Assembly: GCF_003590795.1 (NCBI RefSeq)
Contig: NZ_QYUL01000005.1
Location: 36,001-100,000 of the forward strand
Direction: 5' to 3'
DNA from: Azospirillum cavernae
GTDB lineage: Bacteria; Pseudomonadota; Alphaproteobacteria; Azospirillales; Azospirillaceae
DNA: 64,000 bases
Shown here: positions 61,638 through 64,000 of the stretch, one piece after another
Layout: every line of letters begins with the position of its first letter
Position numbering within the stretch: the first letter of the stretch is position 1
Notes under the pieces: model-generated
Told to the model about the DNA's origin: nothing
What the model saw: only the letters and a program-made list of their open reading frames with translations
Database searches by the model: none
Made by a program: the position numbers and the translations under genes

Positions 61638-62525
61638 GTGGTCGCAACCTCTTCTGCCGACGTCGCGTTCCCCGAAAAGGGGAGCGCGGTGACGTCCATC
61701 CTGAAGAAACCAAGCGTGCTTCCCGGCTTTGGCCTGACGCTGGGCTTCACGCTCAGCTATCTTGGCGTCATCGTGCTGTTGCCCTTGGGCGCCTTGATCG
61801 CCAAGGCCAGTGGTCTGGGTTGGTACGGCTTTTGGGGCGCGGTGTTGACCCCGCGCGTGTTCGCCGCGTTCGAGGTCAGTTTCGGCCTGTCGCTGGCGGC
61901 GGCGGCGGTCAACGCGGTGTTCGGCTTCATCGTCGCCTGGGTGTTGGTGCGTTACGAATTTCCGGGCAAACGGCTGGTCGACGCGCTGGTCGATCTGCCC
62001 TTCGCTCTGCCGACGGCGGTGGCGGGCATCGCGCTCAGCGCGCTCTACGCGCCGAACGGCTGGGTGGGCAAGCCGCTGAACGAGCTGTTTGGGCTGAAGG
62101 TCGCTTTCACCCCCATCGGCATCGCCATCGCCTTGACCTTTGTCGGCCTGCCTTTCGTTGTGCGCACGGTGCAACCGATCCTTCAGGAATTGCCGCCGGA
62201 GGAGGAAGAGGCTGCGGTCTCACTCGGCGCGACGCGCGGGCAAACCTTTTGGCAGGTGGTGTTTCCGGCTGTCCTCCCCGCACTGGTCACGGGCTTTGCC
62301 CTGTCCTTCGCGCGTGGCGTTGGCGAATATGGATCGGTGATCTTCATCGCCGGGAACATGCCCGGCCTGACGGAGATCCTGCCGTTGCTGATCGTCATCA
62401 AGCTGGAACAGTATGATTATGCGGGCGCGGCGGCGGTTGGCGCGTCGATGCTGTTGGTGTCCTTCGTCATGCTGCTGATTCTCAACATTCTGCAACATTG
62501 GATGAGGTCGCGTCATGCCCGCTAG
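61638..62525 (+). CDS. cysT: Sulfate ABC transporter permease CysT (CysU)
   Basis: 295 residues with six membrane helices. Family blocks are visible: VEDLPFALPT-like VDLPFALPTAVAGIALSALY, LPFVVRTVQPILQE, the EAA loop EEEAAVSLGATRGQTFWQVV and FARGVGEYGSVIFIAGN. It starts with GTG three bases after sbp; GAAGGG lies within the end of sbp. An ATG start for a shorter form is not available near the N-terminus. The 3' end overlaps cysW by 11 bases. Confidence 0.94.
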   Translation: MVATSSADVAFPEKGSAVTSILKKPSVLPGFGLTLGFTLSYLGVIVLLPLGALIAKASGLGWYGFWGAVLTPRVFAAFEVSFGLSLAAAAVNAVFGFIVAWVLVRYEFPGKRLVDALVDLPFALPTAVAGIALSALYAPNGWVGKPLNELFGLKVAFTPIGIAIALTFVGLPFVVRTVQPILQELPPEEEEAAVSLGATRGQTFWQVVFPAVLPALVTGFALSFARGVGEYGSVIFIAGNMPGLTEILPLLIVIKLEQYDYAGAAAVGASMLLVSFVMLLILNILQHWMRSRHAR

Positions 62526-63369
62526 CTCCTCGGCTTCGGCGCTGAGCGATCCGGCGTGGATGCGTCGGCTGTTGATCGCCACCGCCTTGGCCTTCCTGGC
62601 TTTGTTCCTGCTGTTGCCGTTGGTCGCCGTTTTCGCCGAGGCGCTGCGGCGTGGCGTCGGCGCCTATTGGACGGCGCTGGTGGATGAAGACGCGTTGGAG
62701 GCGATCAAGCTGACGTTGATCGTCGCGGCCATCGCCGTCCCGGCCAATTTGGTGTTTGGCGTTGCGGCCTCCTGGTGCGTCGCCAAATTCGATTTTTACG
62801 GGAAAAACCTCCTCATCACCTTGATTGACCTGCCTTTTTCGGTGTCGCCGGTCATTTCAGGCCTGATCTATGTGCTGTTGTTCGGCCTGAACGGGGCCAT
62901 TGGTCCGTTTCTGAAGGCTCAAGGCATCCAGATCATCTTCGCCGTGCCGGGTTTGGTGCTGGCCACCATCTTCGTCACCTTCCCCTTCGTCGCCCGCGAG
63001 TTGATTCCGCTGATGCAGGAGCAGGGAACGGAGGAGGAGGAGGCCGCCTTGGTGCTGGGCGCCGGCGGTTGGCAAACCTTCTGGCGGGTGACGCTGCCCA
63101 ACATCAAATGGGGGCTTTTGTACGGCGTTTTGCTGTGCAACGCCCGCGCGATGGGCGAATTTGGCGCCGTGTCGGTGGTGTCCGGTCACATCCGGGGCTA
63201 CACCAACACGATGCCGCTGCACGTCGAAATTCTTTACAACGAATACAACTTCGTCGCCGCCTTCGCGGTGGCCTCGGTGCTGGCCATGCTCGCTCTCGTC
63301 ACCTTGGTGGCGAAGTCGGCGCTGGAATGGCGCTTCGGGGCCGAGCTGGCGGCCACACGGCACAAGTAG
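62515..63369 (+). CDS. cysW: Sulfate ABC transporter permease CysW
   Basis: 284 residues, six helices. Blocks typical of CysW are IDLPFSVSPVISGLIYVLLFG (split), LIPLMQEQGTEEEEAALVLGAGGWQTFWRVTLPNIKW around the EAA loop, and NARAMGEFGAVSVVSGHI. It forms the membrane channel with CysT. Translation is coupled to cysT by the 11-base overlap, and it ends 13 bases before cysA. Confidence 0.95.
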   Translation: MPASSSASALSDPAWMRRLLIATALAFLALFLLLPLVAVFAEALRRGVGAYWTALVDEDALEAIKLTLIVAAIAVPANLVFGVAASWCVAKFDFYGKNLLITLIDLPFSVSPVISGLIYVLLFGLNGAIGPFLKAQGIQIIFAVPGLVLATIFVTFPFVARELIPLMQEQGTEEEEAALVLGAGGWQTFWRVTLPNIKWGLLYGVLLCNARAMGEFGAVSVVSGHIRGYTNTMPLHVEILYNEYNFVAAFAVASVLAMLALVTLVAKSALEWRFGAELAATRHK

Positions 63370-63382
63370 GGGTTCGACGTCG

Positions 63383-64000
63383 ATGGCGATCCAGGTTTCG
63401 GGCATCACCAAGCAATTCGGGTCTTATCGCGCGCTCGACTCGGTCGATCTTGAGGTGCGGTCGGGGGAGCTTCTGGCTCTGCTCGGCCCCTCGGGGTCGG
63501 GGAAGACCACGCTGCTGCGGATCATGGCCGGGCTGGAAAGCCCGGACGCGGGCAGCCTGCAATTGAACGGGGAAGAGGCGTTGGGGCTGAAGCCGCGCGA
63601 CCGTCAGGTCGGCTTCGTGTTTCAGCATTACGCCCTGTTCCGCCACATGACCGTGTTCGACAATGTGGCCTTCGGCCTGAAGGTCCGCCCGCGCGCGCAG
63701 CGTCTGCCCAACGCGGAGATCAAGCGCCGCGTCTCCGAGCTTCTGGAATTGGTTCAACTCGGCCATTTTGCGGATCGCTACCCGGCGCAATTGTCGGGCG
63801 GTCAGCGCCAGCGCGTGGCGTTGGCCCGCGCCTTGGCGATTGAGCCGAAGGTCCTGTTGCTCGATGAGCCGTTCGGCGCGCTCGACGCCAAGGTCCGCAA
63901 GGAGCTGCGGCGTTGGCTGCGCAAGCTGCACGACGAGATTCACATCACCTCGGTCTTCGTCACCCACGACCAGGAGGAAGCCTTGGAGCTTGCCGATCGC
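63383..64000 (+). CDS. cysA: Sulfate ABC transporter ATPase CysA, N-terminal part (cut by window end)
   Basis: 206 codons are present. Walker A is GPSGSGKTT, the Q-loop lies in GFVFQHYALFRHMTVFDNVAFGL, the signature is LSGGQRQRVALARALA, Walker B is LLLDEPFGALDAKV and the switch is VTHDQEEALELADR at the edge. The C-terminal TOBE-like regulatory domain lies outside the window. It energises sulfate/thiosulfate import by CysTW. Confidence 0.95.
   Translation, partial: MAIQVSGITKQFGSYRALDSVDLEVRSGELLALLGPSGSGKTTLLRIMAGLESPDAGSLQLNGEEALGLKPRDRQVGFVFQHYALFRHMTVFDNVAFGLKVRPRAQRLPNAEIKRRVSELLELVQLGHFADRYPAQLSGGQRQRVALARALAIEPKVLLLDEPFGALDAKVRKELRRWLRKLHDEIHITSVFVTHDQEEALELADR

Overview
The window is GC-rich, densely coded chromosomal DNA of an alphaproteobacterium. 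The gene content fits a heterotrophic, motile member of the Rhodospirillales/Azospirillum type: several chemoreceptors, hybrid histidine kinases, a LOV photosensor, branched-chain acyl-CoA catabolism, a uronate oxidation module and PmtA-like lipid methylation. The lineage is inferred from gene content, not from a marker gene. I see no rRNA or tRNA gene, CRISPR array, transposase, integrase or phage gene.

Bases 1-2.4 kb: the end of a polyamine-type ABC transporter (two permease genes) and agmatine deiminase. Bases 2.4-20.3 kb: 14 genes, all on the minus strand, for acyl-CoA metabolism. They are a LivGHMF-type ABC importer with its binding protein and two AMP-forming acyl-CoA ligases, then a complete leucine/isovalerate (liu) pathway with a second acyl-CoA dehydrogenase and a thiolase. 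Three GC-rich double-hairpin repeats lie in the gaps of this run. Facing it at 20.5-22.2 kb is the most unusual gene of the window: an IclR-type DNA-binding domain fused to an acyl-CoA-synthetase fold that has lost its P-loop signature and its whole C-terminal lid. The intergenic region holds two matching palindromes.

Bases 22-36.5 kb are rich in signalling: a LOV hybrid kinase with receiver and HPt domains and a divergent single receiver; ExoD, CorC-like and MaoC-like genes; a chemoreceptor; an NCS1-permease/histidine-kinase fusion with its LuxR-type response regulator; a DUF1636 protein; and a soluble chemoreceptor-like protein with its signalling tip at the N-terminus and a Cache sensor at the C-terminus, preceded by a 55-residue small ORF. 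Bases 36.7-40.5 kb carry a DUF1800/DUF1501 pair and an OmpR-type regulator.

Bases 40.6-45 kb form a divergent sugar-acid module (uronate dehydrogenase, SMP-30 lactonase, a DapA-family dehydratase/aldolase and a ketoglutarate-semialdehyde-type dehydrogenase) with repeated TTGTC operator-like motifs between the two arms. Then come polA and glcB (malate synthase G), a lower-GC pair (mlaA and a TetR regulator), mgsA, two methyltransferase genes, a chemoreceptor, an orphan ParB-like gene and an MBL-fold hydrolase. The window ends with an Rrf2 regulator, a Fic-related protein without a visible FIC motif, and the sulfate importer operon sbp-cysT-cysW-cysA (cysA cut by the window end).

Many long open frames opposite real genes are artefacts of high GC and were left out. 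Start codons were chosen from ribosome-binding sites and family alignment as remembered; all functional calls are by motif recognition without database searches.
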